This document shows positions 8,678 to 16,371 of a DNA stretch of 64,000 nucleotides, one piece after another (the stretch's first letter is position 1; every line of letters begins with the position of its first letter). Origin of the DNA: Nocardioides exalbidus (GTDB taxonomy: Bacteria > Actinomycetota > Actinomycetes > Propionibacteriales > Nocardioidaceae); contig NZ_FNRT01000002.1 of the NCBI RefSeq assembly GCF_900105585.1, forward strand, positions 3,472,001 through 3,536,000. The letters run 5' to 3'. A model generated the notes under the pieces. The model saw only the letters and a program-made list of their open reading frames with translations, was not told where the DNA came from and did no database searches. A program made the position numbers and the translations under genes.

Positions 8678-9421
8678 TCAGACCGGGACGAGCTCCACCG
8701 CGCCGACGGCGTAGCGAGCCAGGATCGCCCGGGCGACCGCGGGGTGGGCACCCAGCGGGTCGGAGACCGCGACGGCGCCGGCCTCGATCGCGAGCTCGCC
8801 AGCCCGGTCGGGCAGCCGGCCCGGCGCGAGGAAGAACGACGCGACGGCGACGTGGCGCTTGCCCTCGGCGCGGAACGCGCGCACGGCCTCACCGGTGGCC
8901 GGGGGAGCGGCCGAGGCGAACGCGGCGGTCACGGGCAGCTTGTGGCGGGTGCCCCAGGTGCGGGCGATGCGCGCGACCGACTGGTTGGCCAGCGGGTCCG
9001 AGGAGCCGGCGGCCGCCAGGACGAGCGCGTCGAGCTCACGGACGCGGGCCTCCTTGAGCGCGTCGCGCAGGCGGACGTCGAGCACCTCGAGGAACGCCGC
9101 CTCCATGCCGAGGATCCGGCTGGCCTGGATCCGCACGCCCTCGTGGCGGGCCATGGCGGAGGCGATCGCCTCGGGGACGTCGACCTTGGCGTGGTAGGCC
9201 TCGGTGAGCAGGAGGGGCACGACGACGATCTCGTCGAAGCCGGCCTTCACCAGCCGGTCGACGACCGTGTCGAACGTCGGCTTGGAGAGGTCGAGGAACG
9301 CCGTCTCGACGCGGAGGTCGGGGCGCATGCCCTTCACCTCGGCGACGAGCGACTTGATCGTCGCGGCGGAACGCGGGTCCCGGCTTCCGTGGGCCAGGGC
9401 AACCAGAGCAGGAGCAGCCAT
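8678..9421 (-). CDS. Sirohydrochlorin ferrochelatase / CbiX-like chelatase
   Basis: 247 residues. Contains 'LVALAHGSRDPRSAATI' near the N-terminus, the class II chelatase start with the metal-binding His, and 'VVVPLLLTEAYHAKVDVP', a second conserved chelatase block. The length corresponds to a two-domain CbiX/SirB form. It would insert iron into sirohydrochlorin to make siroheme, the cofactor of the sulfite reductase at the head of this cluster, which fits its position as the last gene. RBS CGGAGG lies about 8 nt upstream of ATG 9421. CbiX cobalt-inserting activity cannot be excluded. Confidence 0.82.
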   Translation of the reverse strand: MAAPALVALAHGSRDPRSAATIKSLVAEVKGMRPDLRVETAFLDLSKPTFDTVVDRLVKAGFDEIVVVPLLLTEAYHAKVDVPEAIASAMARHEGVRIQASRILGMEAAFLEVLDVRLRDALKEARVRELDALVLAAAGSSDPLANQSVARIARTWGTRHKLPVTAAFASAAPPATGEAVRAFRAEGKRHVAVASFFLAPGRLPDRAGELAIEAGAVAVSDPLGAHPAVARAILARYAVGAVELVPV

Positions 9422-9513
9422 CAGGGGTGCCTCCGATCATGTGTCGTGCGGTGGTGCTGGGTGGGGGGTGCGACGACGGTGTCGCGTGTTCCGAGAAGCT
9501 CGTGGAGTGTCAT
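9421..9513 (-). CDS. Possible 30-codon coupled ORF filling the cysH-chelatase gap
   Basis: An ORF of 30 codons starts with an ATG that overlaps the APS reductase stop as ATGA and ends with a TGA that overlaps the chelatase start as TGATG, so it exactly fills the intercistronic gap. The peptide begins MTLHELLGTRDTVV and ends His/Arg/Thr-rich. It may serve only to carry ribosomes into the next gene, or be chance. No family recognised. Confidence 0.3.
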   Translation of the reverse strand: MTLHELLGTRDTVVAPPTQHHRTTHDRRHP

Positions 9514-10253
9514 GCGTGGATGCCGCACTCGGTCTTGGTGGTGCCGGCCCATCGCCCGCTGCGCGGGTCGTCGCCCGGGGCGACGCGGCGCGTGCACGGC
9601 CAGCAGCCGATGCTGGGATAGCCGTCGTGGACGAGCGGGTTCACCAGGACGCCGTTCTCGACGATGTAGGTGTCGATCTGCTCGTCGCTCCAGCGGGCCA
9701 GCGGGGAGACCTTGACCTTGCCCTTGCGGGCGTCCCAGCCGATGACCGGCGCGATCACCCGGTTGTGGGTCTCGGCGCGGCGCAGGCCGGTGGCCCAGGC
9801 GTCGTACTGGCTGAGCGTGTCGTTGAGCGGCTTCACCTTGCGGAGCGCGCAGCACAGGTCGGGATCGGTCTTGTAGAGGTCCTTGCCGTACTGCTCGTCC
9901 TGCTCGGCGACCGTCAGCGAGGTGCTGACGGTGCGCAGGTTGACCGGCAGCGTCGCCTCGACGGCGTCGCGCGTGCCGATGGTCTCGATGAAGTGGTAGC
10001 CGGTGTCGAGGAAGATCACGTCGATCCCCGGCGCGACCGTGGAGGCCAGGTGGGCCAGGACCGCGTCGCCCATCGACGAGGTGATCGCGAACCGCTCGCC
10101 GAACGTGGCGACGGCCCACTCGATGATCACCTCGGCCGGGGCGAGCTCGAGCTCGGCGCCGACGTGGGAGACCAGCTCGCGCAGCTCCTCCGGCGTACGA
10201 CCGGCGGTGTGCGTGCCCTTGAAGTCGCGGGCGGCCTGCGTGGAGAGACTCAT
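9510..10253 (-). CDS. cysH: Adenylyl-sulfate (APS) reductase / CysH family
   Basis: 247 residues, the usual CysH length. The PP-loop-type nucleotide-binding start 'ITSSMGDAVLAHL' is followed by Cys134-Cys135 (DLCCALRK) and Cys217-x2-Cys220 (GCWPC), the four ligands of the [4Fe-4S] cluster of bacterial APS reductases, and by the catalytic Cys243 in ECGIH near the C-terminus. The cluster cysteines favour APS rather than PAPS as substrate (family knowledge). It reduces activated sulfate to sulfite, which the upstream sulfite reductase then uses. The ATG overlaps the stop of the zinc-ribbon ORF. No cysD/cysN sulfurylase genes are in the window. Confidence 0.92.
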   Translation of the reverse strand: MSLSTQAARDFKGTHTAGRTPEELRELVSHVGAELELAPAEVIIEWAVATFGERFAITSSMGDAVLAHLASTVAPGIDVIFLDTGYHFIETIGTRDAVEATLPVNLRTVSTSLTVAEQDEQYGKDLYKTDPDLCCALRKVKPLNDTLSQYDAWATGLRRAETHNRVIAPVIGWDARKGKVKVSPLARWSDEQIDTYIVENGVLVNPLVHDGYPSIGCWPCTRRVAPGDDPRSGRWAGTTKTECGIHA

Positions 10254-10408
10254 GCGGTGGGCCCTCCTGGGTGGGGGATCATCCCGGTCATCTGGACGGT
10301 GAAGCTGCGCAGGCACGAGCGGCACTCCCACGCGCCCGAACCCTCGCGGGGGAACAGGTTCTCGTCCCCGCAGTAGGGGCAGTGGAAGGGCTGCGCGCGC
10401 TCGCTCAT
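10250..10408 (-). CDS. Small zinc-ribbon protein of the sulfite-reductase operon
   Basis: A 52-residue protein. Two knuckles, CPYC near residue 10 and CRSC near residue 30, predict a zinc ribbon. Start and stop both overlap neighbours by ATGA: its ATG overlaps the sulfite reductase stop and its TGA overlaps the cysH start, which is strong evidence that it is translated. Streptomyces sulfate-assimilation clusters carry a small gene in this slot between sulfite reductase and cysH. Function not established; a role in handing over electrons or stabilising the reductases is only a guess. Confidence 0.85.
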   Translation of the reverse strand: MSERAQPFHCPYCGDENLFPREGSGAWECRSCLRSFTVQMTGMIPHPGGPTA

Positions 10409-12123
10409 GCGAGAGCCGGCTCGGGCTCGCCGCGGAGGAGCTTCTCGTCGGCCCGCGCGACCCAGGGAGCGAAGCGCTCGCCGGGCTCGCGGTCGTCGAG
10501 GTAGGCCTGGACCACGGAGGTGACGTAGTCGTCGAGGCCGGCGCTGGTGACCTTGTGGGCGCGCAGCTTGCGGCCGAAGTTGGCGCCGAGCGCGAGGCCG
10601 CCGCCGAGGTGCACCTGGAAGCCCTCGACCTGCCGGCCGTCGGCGTCCATGACGAGCTGGCCCTTGAGGCCGATGTCGGCGACCTGGGTGCGTGCGCAGG
10701 CGTTGGGGCAGCCGTTGACGTTCACCGAGATGTCGGTGTCGAGCTCGGGGAAGCGCTTCTCCAGCTCCGAGACCAGCGAGCGCGCGCGCTCCTTGGTGTC
10801 GACGATGGCCAGCTTGCAGAACTCGATGCCGGTGCAGGCCATGGTCGAGCGGCGCCAGTTGCTCGGCCGCGCGGTGAGCCCGATCGTCTCGAGGTCGTCG
10901 GCGAAGGCCTCGGCCTCGCCGGCCGGCACGCCGATGACGACCAGCTTCTGGTACGCCGTCAGGCGGGCGCCCGCGGCGCCGTACTTCTCGACGAGGTCGG
11001 CGAGGCCCGACAGCGTGGTGCCGTCGATGCGGCCCACGACCGGGGCGGCGCCGACGTAGGCGTTGCCGTCCTTCTGCTCGTGGATGCCGATGTGGTCACC
11101 GGGGCGCACGGGCGACTCGGGGGACGGGTTGTCGACCAGTGCGCGGTGGAGGTACTCGTTCTCCAGGACCTCGCGGAACTTCTCCTTGCCCCAGTCGGCG
11201 AGCAGGAACTTCAGGCGGGCCTTGGAGCGCAGGCGGCGGTAGCCGTAGTCGCGGAAGACGCCGGCCACGCCCTCCCAGGCGTCGGCGACCTCGTCGAGCG
11301 GGATCCACACACCGAGCTTGTGGGCGAGCATCGGGTTGGTGGAGAGCCCACCGCCGACCCAGAGGTCGAAGCCCGGACCGTGCTCGGGGTGGACGGTGCC
11401 GACGAAGGCGACGTCGTTGACCTCGGGGGCCACGTCGTGGCTCGGGTGACCGGTGAGCGCAGTCTTGAACTTGCGCGGCAGGTTGGAGAAGTCGGGGTTG
11501 CCGAGGATGCGGCGCTTGATCTCCGCGAGCGCCTCGGAGCCGTCGATGATCTCGTCCTTGGCGATGCCGGCGACGGGCGAGCCGAGGAAGGGGCGCGGGC
11601 TGTCGCCGCACGCCTCGAGCGTGGTGAGGCCGACCGCCTCGAGCCGCTCCCAGATCGCCGGGACGCTCTCGATCTCGATCCAGTGGTACTGGATGTTGTT
11701 GCGGTCGGTGATGTCGGCGGTGTTGCGGGCGTACGCCGACGACACCTCGCCCAGCGCACGCAGGGCCGGGCCGTCGAGGATCGCGCCGTCTGTGCGCACG
11801 CGCATCATGAAGAAGCGGTCGTCGAGCTCCTCCTCCTCGAGCTGGGCGGTCTTGCCGCCGTCGAACCCGGGCGCGCGCTGGGTGTAGAGACCCATCCAGC
11901 GGAAGCGGCCACGCAGGTCGGCGGGGTCGATCGAGTCGAAGCCGCGGCGCGAGTAGGTGTAGAGGATGCGGTCCCGCACGTTGAGCGGGTCGTCGTCCTT
12001 CTTGGACTGCTCGTTCTTGTTGAGCGGCTCGGTGTAGCCGAGGGCCCACTGACCCTCCGCGCGCTTGGGGCGCGGGATCTCGGTGTTCTGGGCAGCCTGG
12101 GGCTTGAACCGGAGGTCGGGCAT
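10405..12123 (-). CDS. sirA: Ferredoxin-dependent sulfite reductase (SirA/NirA type)
   Basis: 572 residues from ATG 12123. The siroheme-[4Fe-4S] cysteines are Cys430-x5-Cys436 (ACTGIEFCKL) and Cys472-x3-Cys476 (NGCPNACAR). 'GLYTQR' (Tyr80) and 'EACGDSPRP' match the M. tuberculosis SirA segments whose Tyr and Cys are covalently linked beside the heme; the link here is inferred. The enzyme reduces sulfite to sulfide using ferredoxin; nitrite reductase is the main alternative, but the cysH, chelatase and leader-peptide context favours sulfite. Reading could extend upstream, but those residues have no family match and run into the leader ORF, so ATG 12123 is preferred. Confidence 0.9.
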   Translation of the reverse strand: MPDLRFKPQAAQNTEIPRPKRAEGQWALGYTEPLNKNEQSKKDDDPLNVRDRILYTYSRRGFDSIDPADLRGRFRWMGLYTQRAPGFDGGKTAQLEEEELDDRFFMMRVRTDGAILDGPALRALGEVSSAYARNTADITDRNNIQYHWIEIESVPAIWERLEAVGLTTLEACGDSPRPFLGSPVAGIAKDEIIDGSEALAEIKRRILGNPDFSNLPRKFKTALTGHPSHDVAPEVNDVAFVGTVHPEHGPGFDLWVGGGLSTNPMLAHKLGVWIPLDEVADAWEGVAGVFRDYGYRRLRSKARLKFLLADWGKEKFREVLENEYLHRALVDNPSPESPVRPGDHIGIHEQKDGNAYVGAAPVVGRIDGTTLSGLADLVEKYGAAGARLTAYQKLVVIGVPAGEAEAFADDLETIGLTARPSNWRRSTMACTGIEFCKLAIVDTKERARSLVSELEKRFPELDTDISVNVNGCPNACARTQVADIGLKGQLVMDADGRQVEGFQVHLGGGLALGANFGRKLRAHKVTSAGLDDYVTSVVQAYLDDREPGERFAPWVARADEKLLRGEPEPALA

Positions 12124-12196
12124 GTCAGGAGAGTCCTGTTCGCTGAGTGGTGCCGCGCGCGACGTTGAGCGCGGGAGTGGGGGGTGAGGGGCGGCG
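12124..12196 (-). promoter_or_regulatory. Leader-to-sulfite-reductase spacer, candidate attenuation region
   Basis: The 73-nt spacer contains a C-rich tract (CACCCCCCACTCCC) and a CGCGC/GCGCG-type stem opportunity before a weak Shine-Dalgarno. The C-rich strand could pair with purine-rich ribosome-binding sequence when the leader is fully translated. Structure not computed. Confidence 0.35.
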
Positions 12197-12286
12197 TCAG
12201 CGATGCCAACAGGTCGCGCTGCCCACGCGCATGAGGTCGACGTGACGTCGAACCACAAGGTGTGCGTGGGTGGAAGCGTTGACCAT
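12197..12286 (-). CDS. Cys-containing leader peptide upstream of sulfite reductase
   Basis: A short ORF whose end reads RRHVDLMRVGSATCW followed by two residues and TGA (12199-12197). This resembles the short 'putative leader peptides' of actinobacterial sulfur genes, with an RRHVDL-RVxSA-C core. Starts in frame are ATG 12286 (29 aa) or, more like the known peptides, GTG 12256 (19 aa). Cysteine-responsive ribosome attenuation by leader ORFs of this kind is established for mycobacterial sulfur operons; here it is inferred. 73 nt separate its stop from the sulfite reductase ATG. Confidence 0.72.
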   Translation of the reverse strand: MVNASTHAHLVVRRHVDLMRVGSATCWHR

Positions 12287-12294
12287 GTCAAGAA

Positions 12295-12369
12295 GTCTCA
12301 GGGGTTGGACACCCGTTCCACAAGCCGAAATCTTGTTATCTGAGACGGCGCGCCAGAATGTGAGACGGC
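12295..12369. promoter_or_regulatory. Three TGAGAC boxes between sirA leader and glyA
   Basis: TGAGACGGC occurs at 12341-12349 and 12361-12369, exactly 20 bp apart, and GTCTCA (the same core inverted) at 12295-12300. Spacing of two helical turns suggests cooperative binding of a regulator. TTGACA on the minus strand at 12291-12286 is a possible -35 for the sulfur operon, but no good -10 follows it. Together with the leader ORF and glyA promoter this explains the 364-bp gap 12124-12487. Confidence 0.4.
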
Positions 12370-12474
12370 AAGGATCGGCGACGCGGGACGGAGGGGTCGG
12401 GTGCGGTCCAGGTCACACTCCCGGCGATGCGTCCACGATCGCGTGCCGCCGTTCCCGAGACCGCCCCGCGGCCC

Positions 12475-12480
12475 TAGTCT
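12475..12480 (+). promoter_or_regulatory. Leaderless -10 hexamer for glyA
   Basis: TAGTCT ends 7 nt before ATG 12488; no Shine-Dalgarno is present, so a leaderless transcript is predicted. Confidence 0.6.
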
Positions 12481-12487
12481 GTGCCGC

Positions 12488-13924
12488 ATGACGGACTCCC
12501 TCATCAGCAGCGCGTACTCCCAGGCCCTCGAGGTCATCGCCTCCGTGGAGCCCCGGATCGCAGATGCGACCCGGCAGGAGCTCGCGGACCAGCGGGCGTC
12601 GCTCAAGCTGATCGCGTCGGAGAACTACGCCTCGCCGGCCGTGCTGATGACCATGGGCACCTGGTTCAGCGACAAGTACGCCGAGGGCACGATCGGCCAC
12701 CGCTTCTACGCCGGCTGCCAGAACGTCGACACCGTCGAGTCGATCGCCGCCGAGCACGCGCGCGAGCTGTTCGGCGCTGAGTACGCCTACGTGCAGCCGC
12801 ACTCGGGCATCGACGCCAACCTGGTGGCGTACTGGTCGATCCTGGCGCACCGCGTCGAGGGCCCGTGGCTCAGCGACGCGGGCGTGAAGAACATGAACGA
12901 CCTGTCCGAGGCCGACTGGGAGAAGCTGCGCGCCTCCCTCGGCAACCAGCGCCTGCTCGGCATGAGCCTCGACGCCGGTGGCCACCTCACCCACGGCTTC
13001 CGGCCGAACATCTCCGGCAAGATGTTCCACCAGAACCAGTACGGCACCGACCCCGAGACCGGTCTCCTCGACTACGACGCGCTGCGCGCGAAGGCCAAGG
13101 AGTTCAAGCCGCTCATCCTGGTCGCGGGCTACTCGGCCTACCCGCGCCGGGTCAACTTCGCCACGATGCGTGAGATCGCCGACGAGGTCGGCGCGACGCT
13201 CATGGTCGACATGGCGCACTTCGCCGGCCTCGTGGCGGGCAAGGTGTTCACCGGCGAGGAGAACCCGGTCCCCTACGCCCACGTCGTGACCAGCACGTCG
13301 CACAAGTCGCTCCGCGGCCCCCGCGGCGGCTTCATCCTCGCCACCGAGGAGTACGCCCCCAGCGTCGACCGCGGCTGCCCGATGGTCCTCGGCGGCCCGC
13401 TCAGCCACGTGATGGCCGCCAAGGCCGTCGCATTCGCCGAGGCCCGCACGCCGGAGTTCCAGGGCTACGCCCAGCGCGTCGCCGACAACGCGAAGTCGCT
13501 CGCCGAGGGCTTCCTGACCCGCGGCGCGAAGCTCGTCACCGGCGGCACTGACAACCACATCGTGCTGCTCGACGTGTCGTCCTTCGGCCTCACCGGCCGC
13601 CAGGCCGAGTCGGCGCTGCTCGACGCGGGCGTCGTCACGAACCGCAACTCGGTCCCCTCCGACCCCAACGGCGCCTGGTACACCTCCGGCATCCGGTTCG
13701 GCACTCCGGCGCTCACCTCGCGCGGCTTCGGCCACGACGAGTTCGACACGGTGGCCGAGCTCGTGGTCGACGTGCTGACCAACACCGAGGCCGGCACCAA
13801 CAAGGCCGGCGCGCCCAGCAAGGCGACCTACGTCCTGAACGACGGCGTCGCCGACCGCGTCACGAAGCAGTCGGCCGAGATGCTCGACGCCCACCCGCTC
13901 TACCCGGGTCTCGTCCTCAGCTGA
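12488..13924 (+). CDS. glyA: Serine hydroxymethyltransferase (long form)
   Basis: 478 residues. The PLP lysine is Lys273 in '[13 protein letters not shown]'; '[11 protein letters not shown]' and '[12 protein letters not shown]' are SHMT signatures. The enzyme interconverts serine and glycine, supplying one-carbon units as 5,10-methylene-tetrahydrofolate. Compared with the usual ~420-aa enzyme there is an insertion of about 35 residues (roughly 122-157) between '[13 protein letters not shown]' and '[13 protein letters not shown]'. The substrate-binding blocks on both sides are intact, so activity is expected. It is divergent from the sulfur cluster; serine is the precursor of cysteine, so shared control is conceivable. 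Confidence 0.95.
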   Translation: MTDSLISSAYSQALEVIASVEPRIADATRQELADQRASLKLIASENYASPAVLMTMGTWFSDKYAEGTIGHRFYAGCQNVDTVESIAAEHARELFGAEYAYVQPHSGIDANLVAYWSILAHRVEGPWLSDAGVKNMNDLSEADWEKLRASLGNQRLLGMSLDAGGHLTHGFRPNISGKMFHQNQYGTDPETGLLDYDALRAKAKEFKPLILVAGYSAYPRRVNFATMREIADEVGATLMVDMAHFAGLVAGKVFTGEENPVPYAHVVTSTSHKSLRGPRGGFILATEEYAPSVDRGCPMVLGGPLSHVMAAKAVAFAEARTPEFQGYAQRVADNAKSLAEGFLTRGAKLVTGGTDNHIVLLDVSSFGLTGRQAESALLDAGVVTNRNSVPSDPNGAWYTSGIRFGTPALTSRGFGHDEFDTVAELVVDVLTNTEAGTNKAGAPSKATYVLNDGVADRVTKQSAEMLDAHPLYPGLVLS

Positions 13925-14618
13925 CGGGGTCGGGGCTCTCCCACACGTAGCCGACCTCGGGGCGTCCGGTGCCGCCGTAGCGCGGCTGCCGGGCGACCCG
14001 GCCCTCGTCGGCGAGGTGCTCGAGGTAGCGCCGCGCGGTGACCCGCGAGACGCCGATGGCCGCTCCGGCCTCGGTGGCGGAGAGGCCCTCGGGGCTGCTG
14101 CGCAGCGCGTCGACGACGGACCGCAGCGAGTCCAGGCTCATCCCCTTGGGCAGCGCGTCGCCCGTGGGCCGGCTGCGCAGCGCGCCGAAGAGCTGGTCGA
14201 CGTCGTCCTGCACCACGCCGGCGGGTGAGCTCTCCAGCCGCGTGCGGAAGTCGGCGTACTGCTCGAGCTTGCCCCGGAAGGCCGCGAACGTGAACGGCTT
14301 CAGGAGGTAGAGCACCACGCCCTGCGAGACCGCGCGACGCACGACCTCGGTGTCGCGGGCCGACGTCACCGCGATCACGTCGACGGGGCGCCCCTCGGCG
14401 CGCACGCGCTGGAGCAGGCCGAGGCCGTGGCCGTCGGGCAGGTGCATGTCGAGCAGCAGGAGCTCGATGGTGTCGTCGCGGCGCAGCAGCCGGAACGCCT
14501 CGCCGGCGGAGCGGGCGACGCCGGCCAGCTCGAAGCCGGGGACGCGGCCCACGTAGGTCGCGTGCGCCTCGGCGGCGACCTCCTCGTCCTCGACCACCAG
14601 GACCCGTACGTCGCTCAC
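13917..14618 (-). CDS. Response regulator, CitB/DcuR family
   Basis: 233 residues from GTG 14618, which overlaps the kinase stop (GTGA). The receiver domain (about 4-120) has acidic pair Glu10-Asp11, phospho-acceptor Asp57 ([13 protein letters not shown]) and a conserved Lys in YLLKPF. The C-terminal part carries a helix-turn-helix ('[20 protein letters not shown]') typical of CitB/DcuR regulators of C4-dicarboxylate and citrate genes. The divergent dctA gene is the obvious target. Its 3' end overlaps the convergent glyA by 8 bp. Confidence 0.88.
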   Translation of the reverse strand: MSDVRVLVVEDEEVAAEAHATYVGRVPGFELAGVARSAGEAFRLLRRDDTIELLLLDMHLPDGHGLGLLQRVRAEGRPVDVIAVTSARDTEVVRRAVSQGVVLYLLKPFTFAAFRGKLEQYADFRTRLESSPAGVVQDDVDQLFGALRSRPTGDALPKGMSLDSLRSVVDALRSSPEGLSATEAGAAIGVSRVTARRYLEHLADEGRVARQPRYGGTGRPEVGYVWESPDPVS

Positions 14619-16210
14619 GCCGGCACCTCCCGGTCGACGGCGACGTCGAGCACGAAGCGGGCACCGCCGAGGTCCGAGTCGGTGACCTCGAGCGTGCCGC
14701 CGTGGCCCGAGACGACCTGCGTGACGATCGCGAGCCCCAGGCCGCGTCCCTCGTCGGCCTTGCTCGACCAGCCGCGGTCGAGGACGTGGCCGCGGTCCTC
14801 TGCGGGGATCCCCGGACCGGAGTCGTCGACCTCGATGCGCAGGTGGTCGTGGTCGCCGTGGAGCACGACCCGGACGCGCTGGGGCCGCGTCGCACGGGTG
14901 CCGGCGACGGCGTCGAAGGCGTTGTCGACGAGGTTGCCGACGATGGTCACGAGGTCGCGGGAGTCGACGGGCAGGTCGGCCGGCAGGTCGCCCTCGAGGT
15001 CGAGCGCGATGCCGCGCTCCGCGGCCTGCGCGGTCTTGCCGAGCAGCAGTGCGGCGAGCACCGGCTCCTCGACAGCGGCGACGAGCTCGTCGGCGAAGCC
15101 CTGGGCGACGTGCAGCTCGGACGTGGCGAACTCGACGGCCTGCTCGGGCCGGCCCATCTCGACGAGCGACACGATCGTGTGGAGGCGGTTGGCGGCCTCG
15201 TGGCTCTGCGCGCGCAGCGACTCGGTGAGCCCGCGGACGAGGTCGAGCTCGCCGGTCACGGCCTGGAGCTCGGTGCGGTCGCGGACGGTGACGACGGCGC
15301 CGACCTCGGCCTGTCGCCAGTACGCCGGTGAGGTGCTGAAGACGAGGACCTGCTGGCCCATGACGTAGGTCTGGTCGGCGGCCGCCGAGCGTCGCTCGAC
15401 CGCGGCGACCAGGCCGGGCGGGAGACCGAGCTCGGCCAGGGACCTGCCCTCGACGGGTGTCGGCAGCGCGAGCAGGCGGACGGCCTCGTCGTTGACCAGC
15501 TGTACCCGCAGGTCGGAGTCGACGAGCAGCAGCCCCTCGCGGACGGCGCCGAGGACGGCGCGGTAGTACTCGTACATCCGGGTGATCTCGCGCTCGCCCA
15601 TCCCGTGGGTCTGGCGACGGAGCCGACGGGCGATCAGCCAGGCACCCGTCAGCCCGGCGAGGAGCGTGGCGAGGGCGGCGAGGGCGATGCCGGGGAGGTC
15701 CTCGCGGAGGCGCTCGTCGATGCGGTCGACGGTGATGCCGACGGCGACCAGCGCGACCACCCGGCCGCCGACCACGACCGGCACGACCGCGCGGACCGAC
15801 GGCCCGAGCGTGCCGGCGTACTCCTCGGTGAAGACCCGTCCGTCGAGCGCGTCACCGATACCGCCGACGAAGCGGCCGCCGATCTGCGAGGTGTCGGGGT
15901 GGGTCCAGCGGATCCGGTCGCGGTCCATGATCACGACGAAGTCGGTGTCGGTGTCGACGCGGACCTCCTCCGCGAACGGCTGCAGCGCCGCCGTCGGGTC
16001 CGCGGACTGCACCTCCTCGCGGACGAAGGGGGAGTCGGCCACCGAGCGCGCGACGGCGCTGGCCTGGTCACGGGCGGCGGAGCGGAGGTCGCGGCGCGAG
16101 TCCCAGGCCGCGAGGGCCACCGCGACCACCACCAGGACGAGCACGACACCGACCTGCAGGAGCAGGATCTGGCGGGCGACCGGGCTCTCGCCGTCGGTGC
16201 GTCGCCTCAT
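14615..16210 (-). CDS. Sensor histidine kinase, CitA/DcuS family
   Basis: 531 residues from ATG 16210. Layout: TM1 (about 13-36), extracytoplasmic PDC/sCache sensor (about 37-175; 'SVRAVVPVVVGGRVVALVAVG'), TM2 (about 180-202), a PAS domain, a DHp-like helix with His337 (SHEAANRLHTI, as in CitA-type kinases) and an HATPase domain with 'GNLVDNAFDAV' and 'DDSGPGIP'. It probably senses a dicarboxylate or tricarboxylate outside the membrane and phosphorylates the coupled regulator. An in-frame ATG also exists at 16219; 16210 is preferred because a -10-like hexamer lies 7 nt upstream of it. Confidence 0.9.
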   Translation of the reverse strand: MRRRTDGESPVARQILLLQVGVVLVLVVVAVALAAWDSRRDLRSAARDQASAVARSVADSPFVREEVQSADPTAALQPFAEEVRVDTDTDFVVIMDRDRIRWTHPDTSQIGGRFVGGIGDALDGRVFTEEYAGTLGPSVRAVVPVVVGGRVVALVAVGITVDRIDERLREDLPGIALAALATLLAGLTGAWLIARRLRRQTHGMGEREITRMYEYYRAVLGAVREGLLLVDSDLRVQLVNDEAVRLLALPTPVEGRSLAELGLPPGLVAAVERRSAAADQTYVMGQQVLVFSTSPAYWRQAEVGAVVTVRDRTELQAVTGELDLVRGLTESLRAQSHEAANRLHTIVSLVEMGRPEQAVEFATSELHVAQGFADELVAAVEEPVLAALLLGKTAQAAERGIALDLEGDLPADLPVDSRDLVTIVGNLVDNAFDAVAGTRATRPQRVRVVLHGDHDHLRIEVDDSGPGIPAEDRGHVLDRGWSSKADEGRGLGLAIVTQVVSGHGGTLEVTDSDLGGARFVLDVAVDREVPA

Positions 16211-16217
16211 GGGGCGC

Positions 16218-16223
16218 ATTGTG
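16218..16223 (-). promoter_or_regulatory. Candidate leaderless -10 for the CitA-like kinase
   Basis: Minus-strand CACAAT ends 7 nt before ATG 16210. Confidence 0.4.
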
Positions 16224-16241
16224 CCGCACCGTCGGACCCCG

Positions 16242-16299
16242 TGTGACGGACGCCTGTGACGGCGAACACAACGCACACAACGGTGACTGGCGTCACAGG
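16242..16299. promoter_or_regulatory. Candidate operator between kinase and dctA
   Basis: CCTGTGACG (16253-16261) and its inverse CGTCACAGG (16291-16299) are 29 bp apart; a further TGTGACG lies at 16242-16248, and ACACAACG occurs twice (16266-16273, 16275-16282). The cluster lies in the 161-bp divergent gap and is a likely binding region for the CitB-like regulator. Confidence 0.45.
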
Positions 16300-16371
16300 A
16301 GCCGACAGTCTGGCGGACGGGCCGGCGATCGCTGGCACCCGGAGCCCAGCCCCGAGCCCCAGGAGGACAGC

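Noticed and set aside
12124..12291. N-terminal extension of sulfite reductase to 628 residues
   Set aside because: Residues upstream of ATG 12123 are low-complexity and unmatched; the region is better explained by the leader ORF in another frame.
12370..12487. Glycine riboswitch upstream of glyA
   Set aside because: The predicted transcript starts at the glyA ATG, and no paired-aptamer pattern is seen.
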